From the NCBI GenBank assembly GCA_016212345.1, contig JACRGM010000040.1, positions 1-7,136 on the forward strand: a stretch of 7,136 nucleotides of DNA, read 5' to 3'. Under the pieces are notes generated by a model. It was not told the origin of the DNA and did not search any database. It saw nothing but the letters and a program-made list of their open reading frames with translations. The DNA is from Nitrospinota bacterium. Its GTDB lineage: Bacteria > Nitrospinota > Nitrospinia > SZUA-224. The position numbers and the translations under genes were made by a program. This document shows, one piece after another, positions 1 to 6,569 of the stretch. How positions within the stretch are numbered: position 1 is the first letter of the stretch; the number at the start of each line of letters is the position of its first letter.

Positions 1-87
1 CAAAATGGAGATTAATAGAAAGGAAACCATCATACGAACCACAGTTGACACAAAAGGGGATGAAAATTGAGATAAGGAATGTTTCAT
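1..87 (-). CDS. 5' fragment of an unidentified gene, probably membrane or exported
   Basis: An ATG at 87-85 opens a frame that stays open for 29 codons to the left edge, so only the N-terminus is visible. It starts MKHSLSQFSSPF and runs into a hydrophobic stretch (MMVSFLLISIL, residues 19-29) that could be a signal peptide or first membrane helix; polar residues and one Arg precede it. A purine-rich leader (89-108) contains GGAGGAG as a somewhat distant Shine-Dalgarno, with AGAAG nearer the ATG. An upstream ATG at 110 closes after eight codons, which favours the start at 87. A consensus promoter at 122-150 points at it, so it probably has its own transcript rather than depending only on the FtsB-like gene upstream. 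I do not recognise the family; too little is present to assign a function. Confidence 0.55.
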   Translation of the reverse strand, partial: MKHSLSQFSSPFVSTVVRMMVSFLLISIL

Positions 88-121
88 ATCTTCTTCTCTC
101 CTCCTCCCATAATATCAATAT

Positions 122-150
122 ATTATACTTGTAACTAATTATTTTGTCAA
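122..150 (-). promoter_or_regulatory. Perfect-consensus sigma70-type promoter
   Basis: Read on the minus strand, TTGACA occupies 150-145 and TATAAT 127-122, separated by exactly 17 nt. Both hexamers match the housekeeping consensus 6 of 6 at optimal spacing. Transcription would begin near 115, giving a leader of about 28 nt before the ATG at 87. It lies in the 112-nt gap after the stop of the FtsB-like gene. The promoter is inferred from sequence only, but such a match in an intergenic gap with an open frame just downstream is hard to dismiss as chance. Confidence 0.8.
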
Positions 151-199
151 GAGAAAATTGTTTTGAGGGAGTTGAAATACCACTTTTCGCAACAGCACA

Positions 200-550
200 T
201 CATTCTTTTTGAACAAATTCAAAAACGGTCTCCCCATGTTTAACCAGACCAAGATCCTCTCTTGCAATCTTCTCTATATAAGAAAGATCTGTTTTAAGGG
301 CCTCTATCTCTCTCTTTAATCTCTGATTCTCATCTATTAGTCTATCTATATCCTCCTTAATAATCACAAGATTCTTATTCAAGTTATATATGTATATTAT
401 ACCATCTTCACTGAAGATGGTAATAAGTACCAGAAAGATAAAGAAGACTATACTTCCAATAAGAAGGATAAATATCCTTTTCTTATTATCTTTCTTGTTA
501 TTTTTCCCCTTTTTGTCTTCAGTAGAGGCCTTTTCCTTATCAGAAGACAT
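200..550 (-). CDS. Septum formation initiator, FtsB/DivIC family
   Basis: A 116-residue single-pass membrane protein. Residues 1-25 are a very Lys-rich cytoplasmic tail, residues about 26-46 (IFILLIGSIVFFIFLVLITI) form the membrane helix, and about 57-90 form a heptad-rich coiled coil (DRLIDENQRLKREIEALK). The C-terminal IEKIAREDLGLVKHGETVF matches the conserved family ending, in which an 'AR..LG.V..GE' stretch follows the coiled coil. In characterised bacteria this small bitopic protein pairs with FtsL and binds FtsQ/DivIB in the divisome. The start at 550 is supported by TGAGG at 565-561; an ATG 5 nt further upstream closes after five codons. It follows the CobM-like gene by 97 nt on the same strand with no clear terminator, so it may be cotranscribed. 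Family assignment is firm; whether it is FtsB or DivIC in role cannot be told from the sequence. Confidence 0.9.
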   Translation of the reverse strand: MSSDKEKASTEDKKGKNNKKDNKKRIFILLIGSIVFFIFLVLITIFSEDGIIYIYNLNKNLVIIKEDIDRLIDENQRLKREIEALKTDLSYIEKIAREDLGLVKHGETVFEFVQKE

Positions 551-646
551 TTTGCATAAACCTCACTTTATAGGCTGTCCCAAGATAACCTTACATCTTC
601 ATCTCATCTTCAAGAATGAACGAGAAATAAAAAAATTTTATTCTAT

Positions 647-1438
647 TTAAAAGCCTGCCACCCCCTTATTATAAAGGATTGATTCCTTACCGAGTGATAC
701 CTCTGAGGCCTTTAGTGAATCACCTACCAAGATTATAGCGGTCTTCTTTATCTGGGCATCCTTTACCTTTGCGGGGATATCCTTTAGTGTCCCTCTTACT
801 ACCCTTTGCTCAGGCCATGAGGCCTTCTCTATAACTACTACTGAGGTATTATCCGGATATCCTTCCATAAGTTGAGCTACTGTTTTATCAATCATCCCAA
901 CACTCAAAAAGATTGCCATAGTTGCCCTAGACTTAGCCAGTTCGGATAATCTTTCATTCTCTGGGACAGGTGTCCTTCCCTCCACTCTAGTAAATATCAC
1001 TGTTTGGCTAATCTCAGGTATGGTCAATTCCTGCCCTAGAACAGCAGCCGCCGCAGCAGCAGAGCTTACCCCTGGGATGATCTCATAGTTAATACCTAAC
1101 CTTTTAAGTCGCTCAATCTGTTCTTGAATTGCACTATAAAACGATATATCCCCTGTATGAAGACGTACAACAAATTTATGTTCATCAATATATCTCTTTA
1201 TCAAGGTAATAATATCATCAAGACTCATAGACGATGAATCAAAGATCTTAGCCTTGATCCCATATAGAAGTCTTGAATTAATAAGGGATCCTGCATATAT
1301 AACAACATCGGCATTATCAAGGAGTCTTCTACCCTTTAAGGTAATAAGTTCTATATCTCCAGGGCCAGCGCCAACAAAAAAGACCCTTTTCTCTTTTATA
1401 TTATCTTTATTATCCTCTTTGTCTGAATTACCTTTCAT
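647..1438 (-). CDS. cobM: Precorrin-4 / cobalt-precorrin-4 C11-methyltransferase
   Basis: A 263-residue cytosolic S-adenosylmethionine-dependent methyltransferase of the tetrapyrrole methylase family. It adds a methyl group at C11 of the corrin precursor in cobalamin synthesis (CobM in the aerobic route, CbiF in the anaerobic one). Visible motifs are VGAGPGD (22-28), the SAM-binding signature; HTGDISFY (94-101); PGVSSAAAAAAVLGQELT (122-139), typical of the family; and TRVEGRTPVPENE (150-162), which separates CobM/CbiF from the C20 and C17 methylases. Length is near the family norm, with a short charged N-terminal tail of about 17 residues before the fold. The ATG at 1438 overlaps the end of the upstream membrane gene by 11 nt; a GAGGAG sits very close to it, so the two are likely translationally coupled. 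No other corrin gene is in the window, so the aerobic or anaerobic route is undecided. Confidence 0.93.
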   Translation of the reverse strand: MKGNSDKEDNKDNIKEKRVFFVGAGPGDIELITLKGRRLLDNADVVIYAGSLINSRLLYGIKAKIFDSSSMSLDDIITLIKRYIDEHKFVVRLHTGDISFYSAIQEQIERLKRLGINYEIIPGVSSAAAAAAVLGQELTIPEISQTVIFTRVEGRTPVPENERLSELAKSRATMAIFLSVGMIDKTVAQLMEGYPDNTSVVVIEKASWPEQRVVRGTLKDIPAKVKDAQIKKTAIILVGDSLKASEVSLGKESILYNKGVAGF

Positions 1439-2078
1439 CTCTCCTCTTAATAATCATCCTTAATGGTTGAGTAAATCTCGATCTCTCCTCATGCCTTGAC
1501 CTTTTAATATATAACACACCTATTAACGAGGCTAATAATCCTCCCATAAAATCGGAAATAATATCCCACATTGTATTTTCAAGACTGTGTTGGGTATTCT
1601 TAGCAAAGATCTGATCTATCCCAAATTCCAGTATCTCCCAGATAGTCCCTATAGCCAGGGCAAAGACAAAGGTAAATAAGAATATAAATGGTAAGGTAAG
1701 CCTTAACTTTTTAGTAAAATGAAATGTATAAACTACCATAAAGGCAAGGATAGCAACAACCCCTGTCCCCATGAAATGTATTATATCATCCCATATAGGG
1801 ATCTTTTCGTAGAAATAGAGTGTCTCACCACAAAAGGTATGTAGATAGATCATCAGACTGATTATAAGATCCATCTCCCATGGAAGATGAACCTTATATG
1901 TCCTTTCGAGAATCGAAGGGATAATGGTAATTATAGAGGCAATTAGTGCAGCAAAGGCAAAGACATAATCTCCCTTAATAATTAAATAAGGGATAAGGCC
2001 AATAATAGAGAGCTTTAGAAACCATGCCAAAAAGGTATGGAGGGCTAAATCCAAAAATTTGCCGAAGATCTTGTACAT
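1428..2078 (-). CDS. DUF2238/YjdF-like integral membrane protein
   Basis: A 216-residue protein with about six hydrophobic segments (roughly 16-34, 38-55, 68-88, 97-119, 128-150, 173-191) and a basic C-terminal tail (RSRHEERSR...KRRDER). Conserved-looking polar groups lie at membrane edges: IWDDIIHFMGTG (95-106), GTIWEILEFGID (144-155) and NTMWDIISDFMGGLLAS (168-184). This pattern of Asp-His, Glu-Glu and Trp-Asp-x3-Asp is what I recall from the DUF2238/YjdF family, whose function is unknown. The ATG at 2078 has AAAGGG at 2090-2085, spaced 6 nt. Its stop lies inside the start region of the cobM-like gene, implying one operon. A role near corrin or metal handling is only a guess from that overlap; an unrelated membrane function is equally possible. 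Confidence 0.72.
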   Translation of the reverse strand: MYKIFGKFLDLALHTFLAWFLKLSIIGLIPYLIIKGDYVFAFAALIASIITIIPSILERTYKVHLPWEMDLIISLMIYLHTFCGETLYFYEKIPIWDDIIHFMGTGVVAILAFMVVYTFHFTKKLRLTLPFIFLFTFVFALAIGTIWEILEFGIDQIFAKNTQHSLENTMWDIISDFMGGLLASLIGVLYIKRSRHEERSRFTQPLRMIIKRRDER

Positions 2079-2149
2079 GTTGAACCCTTTATTTCAATTA
2101 AAAATTCTTGCATTAATTTCATATCTATATTACATTAAATCTAATCTTT

Positions 2150-2158
2150 AGTATATCA
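2150..2158 (-). promoter_or_regulatory. Candidate extended -10 promoter for the membrane protein-cobM-ftsB-like group
   Basis: On the minus strand 2158-2150 reads TGATATACT: a TGn extension followed by TATACT (5 of 6 to the -10 consensus). No good -35 lies at the usual distance, but extended -10 promoters tolerate this. Transcription would begin near 2143, leaving a leader of about 65 nt before the ATG at 2078. It sits in the 106-nt divergent gap shared with the acyl-CoA dehydrogenase. In such AT-rich DNA a chance match is possible. Confidence 0.4.
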
Positions 2159-2172
2159 GAATTTCAAAAAAA

Positions 2173-2179
2173 AGAAGGA
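2173..2179 (+). promoter_or_regulatory. Shine-Dalgarno deciding the GTG start of the acyl-CoA dehydrogenase
   Basis: AGAAGGA lies 5 nt before the GTG at 2185. An ATG overlaps two bases earlier (2183-2185) but its frame closes after six codons, so the GTG is the usable start for the long frame. Confidence 0.7.
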
Positions 2180-2184
2180 TTAAT

Positions 2185-3996
2185 GTGGATAATAATAAAG
2201 TAAGACCGGGAGGTGGTTTTCTAGTGGCAAAGACCCCTGCAGATGGGATCTATTCCCGTGAGAAATTCACAGATATGCAGAAGGAATTTGCTGATACAGC
2301 AGAGAGATTCTTTCAGAATGAGATAATCCCTATGATCGAAGAGATTGAGGCCAAGGAAGAGGTTGAGGAGGATGGGGTAAAACAACCTCTATCTATAATA
2401 TTGCTTAGAAAGGGAGGGGAACTTGGATTGCTCAGTGTTGATATCCCTGAGGAATATGGTGGTCTGGGCCAGGATATAATTACCTCAATGTTGATTGCAG
2501 AAAAATCAGCAGGCACTGCCAGTTTCGGTATCACTATTGGGGCACATACCGGTATAGGTACTATGCCTATTGTATTATTTGGGAACCAAGAGCAGAAGAG
2601 GAGATATCTACCCAAACTCGCAACGGGCGAATTGGTAAGTTGCTATGCCCTTACTGAACCAGGTAGTGGCTCTGATGCCTTAAGTGGAAAGGCAACAGCG
2701 GTTTTAAATAAAGAAGGGACTTATTATATCTTGAATGGTGAAAAACAATTTATAACAAATGGGAGCTGGGCAGATATTGCTATTGTATTTGCTCAAGTAG
2801 ATGGAAGATATTCAGGATTTATAGTAGATCTACATTCAGAAGGGGTCTCAAGGGGTAGAGAGGAGAAGAAGATGGGGCTTAGAGGGTCATCTACTACTAA
2901 TCTGATATTTGAAGATGTAAAGGTTGAGAAGGAGAACCTTTTAGGTAATATTGGTGATGCCTCTAATATTGCCCTAAATATACTCAATCTGGGGAGATTA
3001 AAATTAGGGGTTGGTGCCTTGGGGAATAGTAAATACTGTATAGATTTGGTAATTAAATATGGAAAGGAGCGTAAACAGTTTGGTCAACCTATTATCTCTT
3101 TTGATATGCAAAAGGCTAGACTCGCTGATATGGTAGCAGAGGTATATGCCTTAGACTCCATTGCCTACAGGGCAGCAGGGGATATAGAAGATGCAATCTC
3201 AAAGATACCATATGATGATAATGATAAATATCAAGAGGATGTTATTTCAGCAGTGAGGAGTTATGCCCTTGAGGCATCAATCGTTAAGATCTATGGTTCA
3301 GAGACCCTACATACAATCTCTCTAGATGCTATAAAGATGCATGGAGGATATGGTTTTATAGAGGAATATAAGGTTGAGAGGATATCCCGTGATAATGTTA
3401 TTGATATGATATTTGAAGGGACGAACGATATAAACAGGATTACTATATTTGATTTCCTTGTAAGAAATATATTTGGTGCCCAGATTCATTTCCGTGAATA
3501 TATGGAAGATATAGATAGGATGTTAAGAGATGGGAGGTTTGATTCATTAGAAGTAGATACCCCCCTCAAAGAAGAGATGGCTAATATTGAATCATCCAAA
3601 AGAGTTGTCGCTTATGCAATTAATCATGCCCTTATACATTGTGGCAAGGATATAAAGAATGAACAGCAGATAATAGGGACTATTGCTGATATGGTAATAG
3701 CAATATATTCAGCAGATTCGACACTATCTAGGGTAAATGAATATATCTCTAAAAATGGTGAGGCGAAATCAGAGATACAGATAGCAATCGCTAAACTTAT
3801 TTCTTATAAAACCTCTTCAAAGGTTTCACATATAGCCAGGGAAGTAATAATAGGGGTTGCCTCACAGGGGCAGTTAGATACAAAATTAGGTAATCTCAAT
3901 CGTCTGATTCATTGTATCAGGCAAAGGGTCAATATTGTAGATTTAAAGAGATTGATTGCAGTGTCAGTTATTGACACAGGAAGATATGATTTATAA
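2185..3996 (+). CDS. Acyl-CoA dehydrogenase, long form (VLCAD / FadE-like)
   Basis: A 603-residue FAD-dependent enzyme that introduces the trans-2 double bond into acyl-CoA, the first step of beta-oxidation, passing electrons to electron-transfer flavoprotein. The N-terminal helical domain runs to about 150. YALTEPGSGSDA (154-165) is the first family signature, at the flavin/substrate site. YGKERKQFGQPI (292-303) and MHGGYGFIEEY (385-395) belong to the C-terminal helical domain. FEGTND (410-415) carries the expected catalytic base, Glu411. About 180 residues follow, the extension seen in VLCAD/ACAD9 and in Bacillus FadE-type proteins of about 600 residues, whereas short-chain and medium-chain enzymes end soon after this motif. 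All key residues are present and the frame is intact. It is transcribed alone, divergent from the membrane gene and convergent with rplQ. No electron-transfer flavoprotein or thiolase gene is adjacent. Substrate length and catabolic versus specialised use cannot be read from the sequence. Confidence 0.93.
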   Translation: MDNNKVRPGGGFLVAKTPADGIYSREKFTDMQKEFADTAERFFQNEIIPMIEEIEAKEEVEEDGVKQPLSIILLRKGGELGLLSVDIPEEYGGLGQDIITSMLIAEKSAGTASFGITIGAHTGIGTMPIVLFGNQEQKRRYLPKLATGELVSCYALTEPGSGSDALSGKATAVLNKEGTYYILNGEKQFITNGSWADIAIVFAQVDGRYSGFIVDLHSEGVSRGREEKKMGLRGSSTTNLIFEDVKVEKENLLGNIGDASNIALNILNLGRLKLGVGALGNSKYCIDLVIKYGKERKQFGQPIISFDMQKARLADMVAEVYALDSIAYRAAGDIEDAISKIPYDDNDKYQEDVISAVRSYALEASIVKIYGSETLHTISLDAIKMHGGYGFIEEYKVERISRDNVIDMIFEGTNDINRITIFDFLVRNIFGAQIHFREYMEDIDRMLRDGRFDSLEVDTPLKEEMANIESSKRVVAYAINHALIHCGKDIKNEQQIIGTIADMVIAIYSADSTLSRVNEYISKNGEAKSEIQIAIAKLISYKTSSKVSHIAREVIIGVASQGQLDTKLGNLNRLIHCIRQRVNIVDLKRLIAVSVIDTGRYDL

Positions 3997-4018
3997 TAAC
4001 TCTGACCCCTTTTCCTTC

Positions 4019-4432
4019 TTATTGTTCTTCTTTATCCTCTACTTTTTTCTTCCTCCTTTTCATATCCAAAGTAACATCTCTATCCACTAATTCTATTACT
4101 GCCATCAGAGCCCCATCCCCCAAACGAGCCCCTAGCCGTATGACTCTGGTATATCCTCCATTCCTCTCAGCATACCGTGTTGATAATACATCAAAGAGTC
4201 TTTTAAATGCCTCTTTGTCTTTTATTAATCTCAGTACCTCCCGCTTGGCATTAAGACTCCCTTTCTTACCTAATGTGACTAATCTATCAGTCACCCCCCT
4301 CAACTCCTTTGCCTTAGCCAATGTAGTCTCTATCTTCTCATATTTTAGAAGAGGTGTTACCAAATTCTTAAATAACGCCTTTCTATGACTTGAATCACGC
4401 CCTAATTTTCTACCCTTCTTTAAGTGACGCAT
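4019..4432 (-). CDS. rplQ: 50S ribosomal protein L17
   Basis: A 137-residue large-subunit protein, last gene of the alpha operon. The start MRHLKKGRKLGRDSSHRKAL is the family N-terminus, and NGGYTRVIRLGARLGDGA (91-108) is the conserved C-terminal block. A longer in-frame opening at 4465 would add 11 residues, but AAGGA at 4445-4441 lies 8 nt before the ATG at 4432, which fits the family start. The coding region overlaps the end of rpoA by 23 nt, suggesting translational coupling. A charged tail (KRRKKKVEDKEEQ, about 125-137) extends beyond the shortest L17 proteins; such tails vary in the family. The stop lies 22 nt from the stop of the convergent acyl-CoA dehydrogenase, with no canonical terminator between them. 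Confidence 0.97.
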   Translation of the reverse strand: MRHLKKGRKLGRDSSHRKALFKNLVTPLLKYEKIETTLAKAKELRGVTDRLVTLGKKGSLNAKREVLRLIKDKEAFKRLFDVLSTRYAERNGGYTRVIRLGARLGDGALMAVIELVDRDVTLDMKRRKKKVEDKEEQ

Positions 4433-5477
4433 CGCTTTTATCCTTATTTTCTCCAACCTTCTCAAGCTCTACATTCTCAAGCTCTACCTTCTCAAGCTGT
4501 AAATCGTCAATCTTCATTCCTAAATATAAATCCATACTCTGTAATATCTCCTTTATCTCATCCAGTGACTTCTTGCCAAAATTTCTGGTCTTCAACATAT
4601 CATCCTCTGTCTTCTGAACTAGCTCCCCAATGGTCTGTATCTCAGCATTTTTAAGGCAATTAGCTGAACGAACAGAGAGCTCCAATTCATCCACACTCTT
4701 TTGAAGGTAAGCCATGCTAATAGTCCTCTTTTCATCTATCTCTACGGGGGTTGGTTTAATCTCAACAGACTCCTCATCAAAATTTATAAAGATCTGCAGT
4801 GAATCCTTTAATATCTTTGCAGAATGAGCAATAGCATCATCAGGTGTTATACTTCCATTAGTCCATACCTCCAAAATCAGTCGCTCGTAATCTGTAGAAC
4901 CTCCAACCCTTGTATTCTCTACAAAGAAATTTACCTTATTTATAGGTGAAAATACTGAATCAATAGATATCACCTCTAAAGGTTGATTTTCCTCCTTATT
5001 CTTCTCTGCTGGTACATATCCCCTTCCCCACTTTACAGTCATCTCAATATTGAGCTTTCCATCTTTGTCAAAGGTTGCAATGTGGTGATCAGGATTTAAT
5101 ATCTCTACATCAGAAACTAACTCAATATCGCTCGCTTTAACCTCTTTTTTCCCTTCTGCATGAAGAAAGATAGTCTTTGAACCATTGTTATCATATAATT
5201 TAATTTTCAACCCTTTTATATTTAAAATAATATCAGTAACATCTTCAATTACCCCAGGAAGAGTGGAAAATTCGTGATAGATCCCGTCAAATTTAACAGC
5301 GGTTACAGCAGCTCCCTGAATCGATGAAAGAAGAAAACGTCTGAGAGCATTTCCTATGGTAATGCCAAAACCTCTCTCAAAAGGTTCTGCAATAAATCTC
5401 CCATATGTATCAGTTGATACCTTTTTATCACATTCTAACTTTTTGGGTCTCTGAAAACCTTCCCCTGGAGTTTTCAT
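4410..5477 (-). CDS. rpoA: DNA-directed RNA polymerase subunit alpha
   Basis: A 355-residue subunit that dimerises to nucleate RNA polymerase assembly and contacts upstream promoter DNA and activators. The N-terminal domain (about 1-235) carries the conserved GRFIAEPFERGFGITIGNAL (26-45) and GRGYVPAEKN (151-160). After a linker near 240-255, the C-terminal domain holds VRSANCL (269-275) and GKKSLDEI (301-308). Arg270, Asn273 and Lys303 correspond by motif to E. coli Arg265, Asn268 and Lys298, used for DNA contact. The protein is about 25 residues longer than E. coli alpha because of a charged tail after the C-terminal domain (about 322-355), which contains three tandem five-residue repeats. 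The ATG at 5477 has AGGAGG at 5487-5482. It follows rpsD by 59 nt and overlaps rplQ by 23 nt, the standard operon position. Confidence 0.98.
   Translation of the reverse strand: MKTPGEGFQRPKKLECDKKVSTDTYGRFIAEPFERGFGITIGNALRRFLLSSIQGAAVTAVKFDGIYHEFSTLPGVIEDVTDIILNIKGLKIKLYDNNGSKTIFLHAEGKKEVKASDIELVSDVEILNPDHHIATFDKDGKLNIEMTVKWGRGYVPAEKNKEENQPLEVISIDSVFSPINKVNFFVENTRVGGSTDYERLILEVWTNGSITPDDAIAHSAKILKDSLQIFINFDEESVEIKPTPVEIDEKRTISMAYLQKSVDELELSVRSANCLKNAEIQTIGELVQKTEDDMLKTRNFGKKSLDEIKEILQSMDLYLGMKIDDLQLEKVELENVELEKVGENKDKSDASLKEG
4441..4445 (-). promoter_or_regulatory. Shine-Dalgarno of rplQ inside the rpoA coding region
   Basis: Minus-strand AAGGA at 4445-4441 stands 8 nt upstream of the ATG at 4432. 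It selects the MRHLKKG start over the longer frame that opens at 4465. It lies within the last codons of rpoA. Confidence 0.7.
4456..4500 (-). repeat. Three tandem 15-nt units in the rpoA tail
   Basis: On the plus strand the units lie at 4456-4470, 4471-4485 and 4486-4500. The first and second differ at one base (accttctc/acattctc) and the first and third at one base near the end (agctct/agctgt). Because the unit is five codons the frame is kept, giving LEKVE, LENVE, LEKVG at residues 328-342 of RpoA. This looks like a recent in-frame tandem duplication in the unconserved tail beyond the C-terminal domain. Confidence 0.92.
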
Positions 5478-5536
5478 TAATCCTCCTCTTAAATTTAAGT
5501 TAAAAGTTACGATTTTACGCCTTTTATTATTAACTC

Positions 5537-6166
5537 TTATTTTGAATAAAATTCAACAATTAATTGTTCCTGAATAGGTAATGAAATATCCTCCACAGTA
5601 GGAATAGAATTTACAACTCCTCTCATCTTTTCCTTATCAATCTCCAACCATGATAGAATCCCTTTCCTTTCTATCCCTTTTAGGGATTCCTTAATAGCCT
5701 CAATATGTTTCCCTTTTTCTGTAACATCAATAACATCACCTCTCTTTACAGAATATGATGGAATATTTACCCTTTTCCCATTAACAGTAAAAAAGCCATG
5801 TCTAACAAACTGTCGCGCCATACCCCTAGCTTGGGTAAACCCAAGACGATAAACTACATTATCTAAACGACACTCCAGAAACCTTAAGAGATTCTCACCA
5901 GTAACTCCCTTCATCATTTCAGCCTTTTTAAAATATCCTCTAAATTGTCTCTCCAGAATACCATAGATCCTCTTCGCCTTTTGCTTCTCCCTTAACTGAA
6001 TTCCATACTTAGAGAATCCTTTTCTACCTCGCAAACCATGCTGTCCAGGTGCATAATTCCTCTTCTCCACGGCACATCTATCTCTCAAACACCTCTCTCC
6101 TTTTAAAAAGAGTTTGATTCCCTCTCTTCTACATAATCTGCAAACAGAACCTCTGTATCTAGCCAT
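5537..6166 (-). CDS. rpsD: 30S ribosomal protein S4, zinc-type
   Basis: A 209-residue primary 16S rRNA-binding protein that nucleates small-subunit assembly; in some bacteria it also represses translation of this operon. The start MARYRGSVCRLCRREG is the family N-terminus. Cys9, Cys12, Cys26 and Cys31 form a C-x2-C-x13-C-x4-C set expected to bind zinc; many S4 proteins lack it. RNYAPGQHG (36-44) follows, then the S4 RNA-binding domain from about 99 to 163 (CRLDNVVYRLGF, HGFFTVNGKRVNIPSY), and the typical ending PIQEQLIVEFYSK. A longer frame opening at 6223 would overlap rpsK by more than 50 nt and lacks family resemblance. AAGGAGG at 6180-6174, together with only 1 nt between the rpsK stop and the ATG at 6166, settles the start. 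Confidence 0.98.
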   Translation of the reverse strand: MARYRGSVCRLCRREGIKLFLKGERCLRDRCAVEKRNYAPGQHGLRGRKGFSKYGIQLREKQKAKRIYGILERQFRGYFKKAEMMKGVTGENLLRFLECRLDNVVYRLGFTQARGMARQFVRHGFFTVNGKRVNIPSYSVKRGDVIDVTEKGKHIEAIKESLKGIERKGILSWLEIDKEKMRGVVNSIPTVEDISLPIQEQLIVEFYSK

Positions 6167-6167
6167 C

Positions 6168-6569
6168 TTACACCCTCCTTCTCTTAGGAGGCCTACAGCC
6201 ATTATGAGGAATAGGTGTAACATCCTTTATCATATTTATCTCCAATCCTGCTGCCTGTAATGAACGAATTGCAGATTCCCTCCCTGCACCTGGTCCTTTG
6301 ACATAGACCTCTATCTTCTTAACACCTTGAGCTATCGCCTTTTTCGCAGCCGCCGATGCAGCTACTTGAGCAGCAAAAGGGGTACTCTTTCTCGATCCCT
6401 TAAATCCCTGTCCTCCAGCACTTGACCAGACAATAACATTCCCTGAAACATCAGTAATCGTTACTATAGTATTATTAAAGGTAGATTGAATATGAGCAAT
6501 CCCCTCCTCTGCAATCTTCTTCCCCTTCTTTTTTACAGTAGTCTTTGCCCCTTTGGATTTCTTTTCCAC
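6168..6569 (-). CDS. rpsK: 30S ribosomal protein S11
   Basis: A 133-residue small-subunit platform protein lining the mRNA exit region. Conserved blocks are IAHIQSTFNNTIVTITD (24-40), WSSAGGQGFKGSRKSTPFAA (48-67) and the invariant-looking C-terminus HNGCRPPKRRRV (122-133). A Lys-rich N-terminal tail (EKKSKGAKTTVKKKGKK) precedes the fold, as usual. The start is a GTG at 6569-6567 whose first base is also the last base of the rpsM stop (TAGTG). GAAAGGAGGG just upstream is a strong Shine-Dalgarno, close to the GTG. The arrangement implies translation coupled to rpsM. The next gene, rpsD, begins 1 nt after this stop. Confidence 0.98.
   Translation of the reverse strand: MEKKSKGAKTTVKKKGKKIAEEGIAHIQSTFNNTIVTITDVSGNVIVWSSAGGQGFKGSRKSTPFAAQVAASAAAKKAIAQGVKKIEVYVKGPGAGRESAIRSLQAAGLEINMIKDVTPIPHNGCRPPKRRRV
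6174..6180 (-). promoter_or_regulatory. Shine-Dalgarno of rpsD inside the end of rpsK
   Basis: Minus-strand AAGGAGG at 6180-6174, 7 nt before the ATG at 6166, overlaps the last rpsK codons. It fixes the MARYRG start rather than the longer frame. Confidence 0.8.

Noticed and set aside
45..73. Plus-strand TTGACA at 45-50
   Set aside because: There is no acceptable -10 at 16-18 nt and no downstream plus-strand gene; it lies antisense inside the partial coding region.
567..595. Possible promoter for the FtsB-like gene (TGTAAG, 17 nt, TATAAA, minus strand)
   Set aside because: The -10 is fair but the -35 matches only two of six bases; cotranscription with cobM explains the gene as well.
390..650. 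Plus-strand open frame of 86 codons opposite the FtsB-like gene
   Set aside because: It is antisense to a well-supported gene, has low-complexity hydrophobic composition from the reversed coiled coil and Lys-rich tail, and resembles no family.
618..650. AT-only hairpin just after the cobM stop, considered as a terminator
   Set aside because: The stem is almost all A-T with a bulge, has no G-C core and is not followed by a clean U tract.
3997..4018. Motif resembling ggggtcagagt (minus strand) reminiscent of some transposon-end repeats
   Set aside because: It is only about ten bases, with no partner copy or associated transposase in the window.
4433..4465. N-terminal extension of L17 starting at 4465
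   Set aside because: The extra 11 residues are absent from the family start MRHLKKGRKLGR, and a Shine-Dalgarno precedes 4432.
5488..5499. 12-bp perfect palindrome cttaaatttaag before rpoA
   Set aside because: It is all A-T apart from its end bases, overlaps the edge of the Shine-Dalgarno region, and such a match is expected by chance in this composition.
6167..6223. N-terminal extension of S4 starting at 6223
   Set aside because: It would overlap rpsK heavily and does not resemble S4; the start at 6166 has AAGGAGG and the canonical N-terminus.
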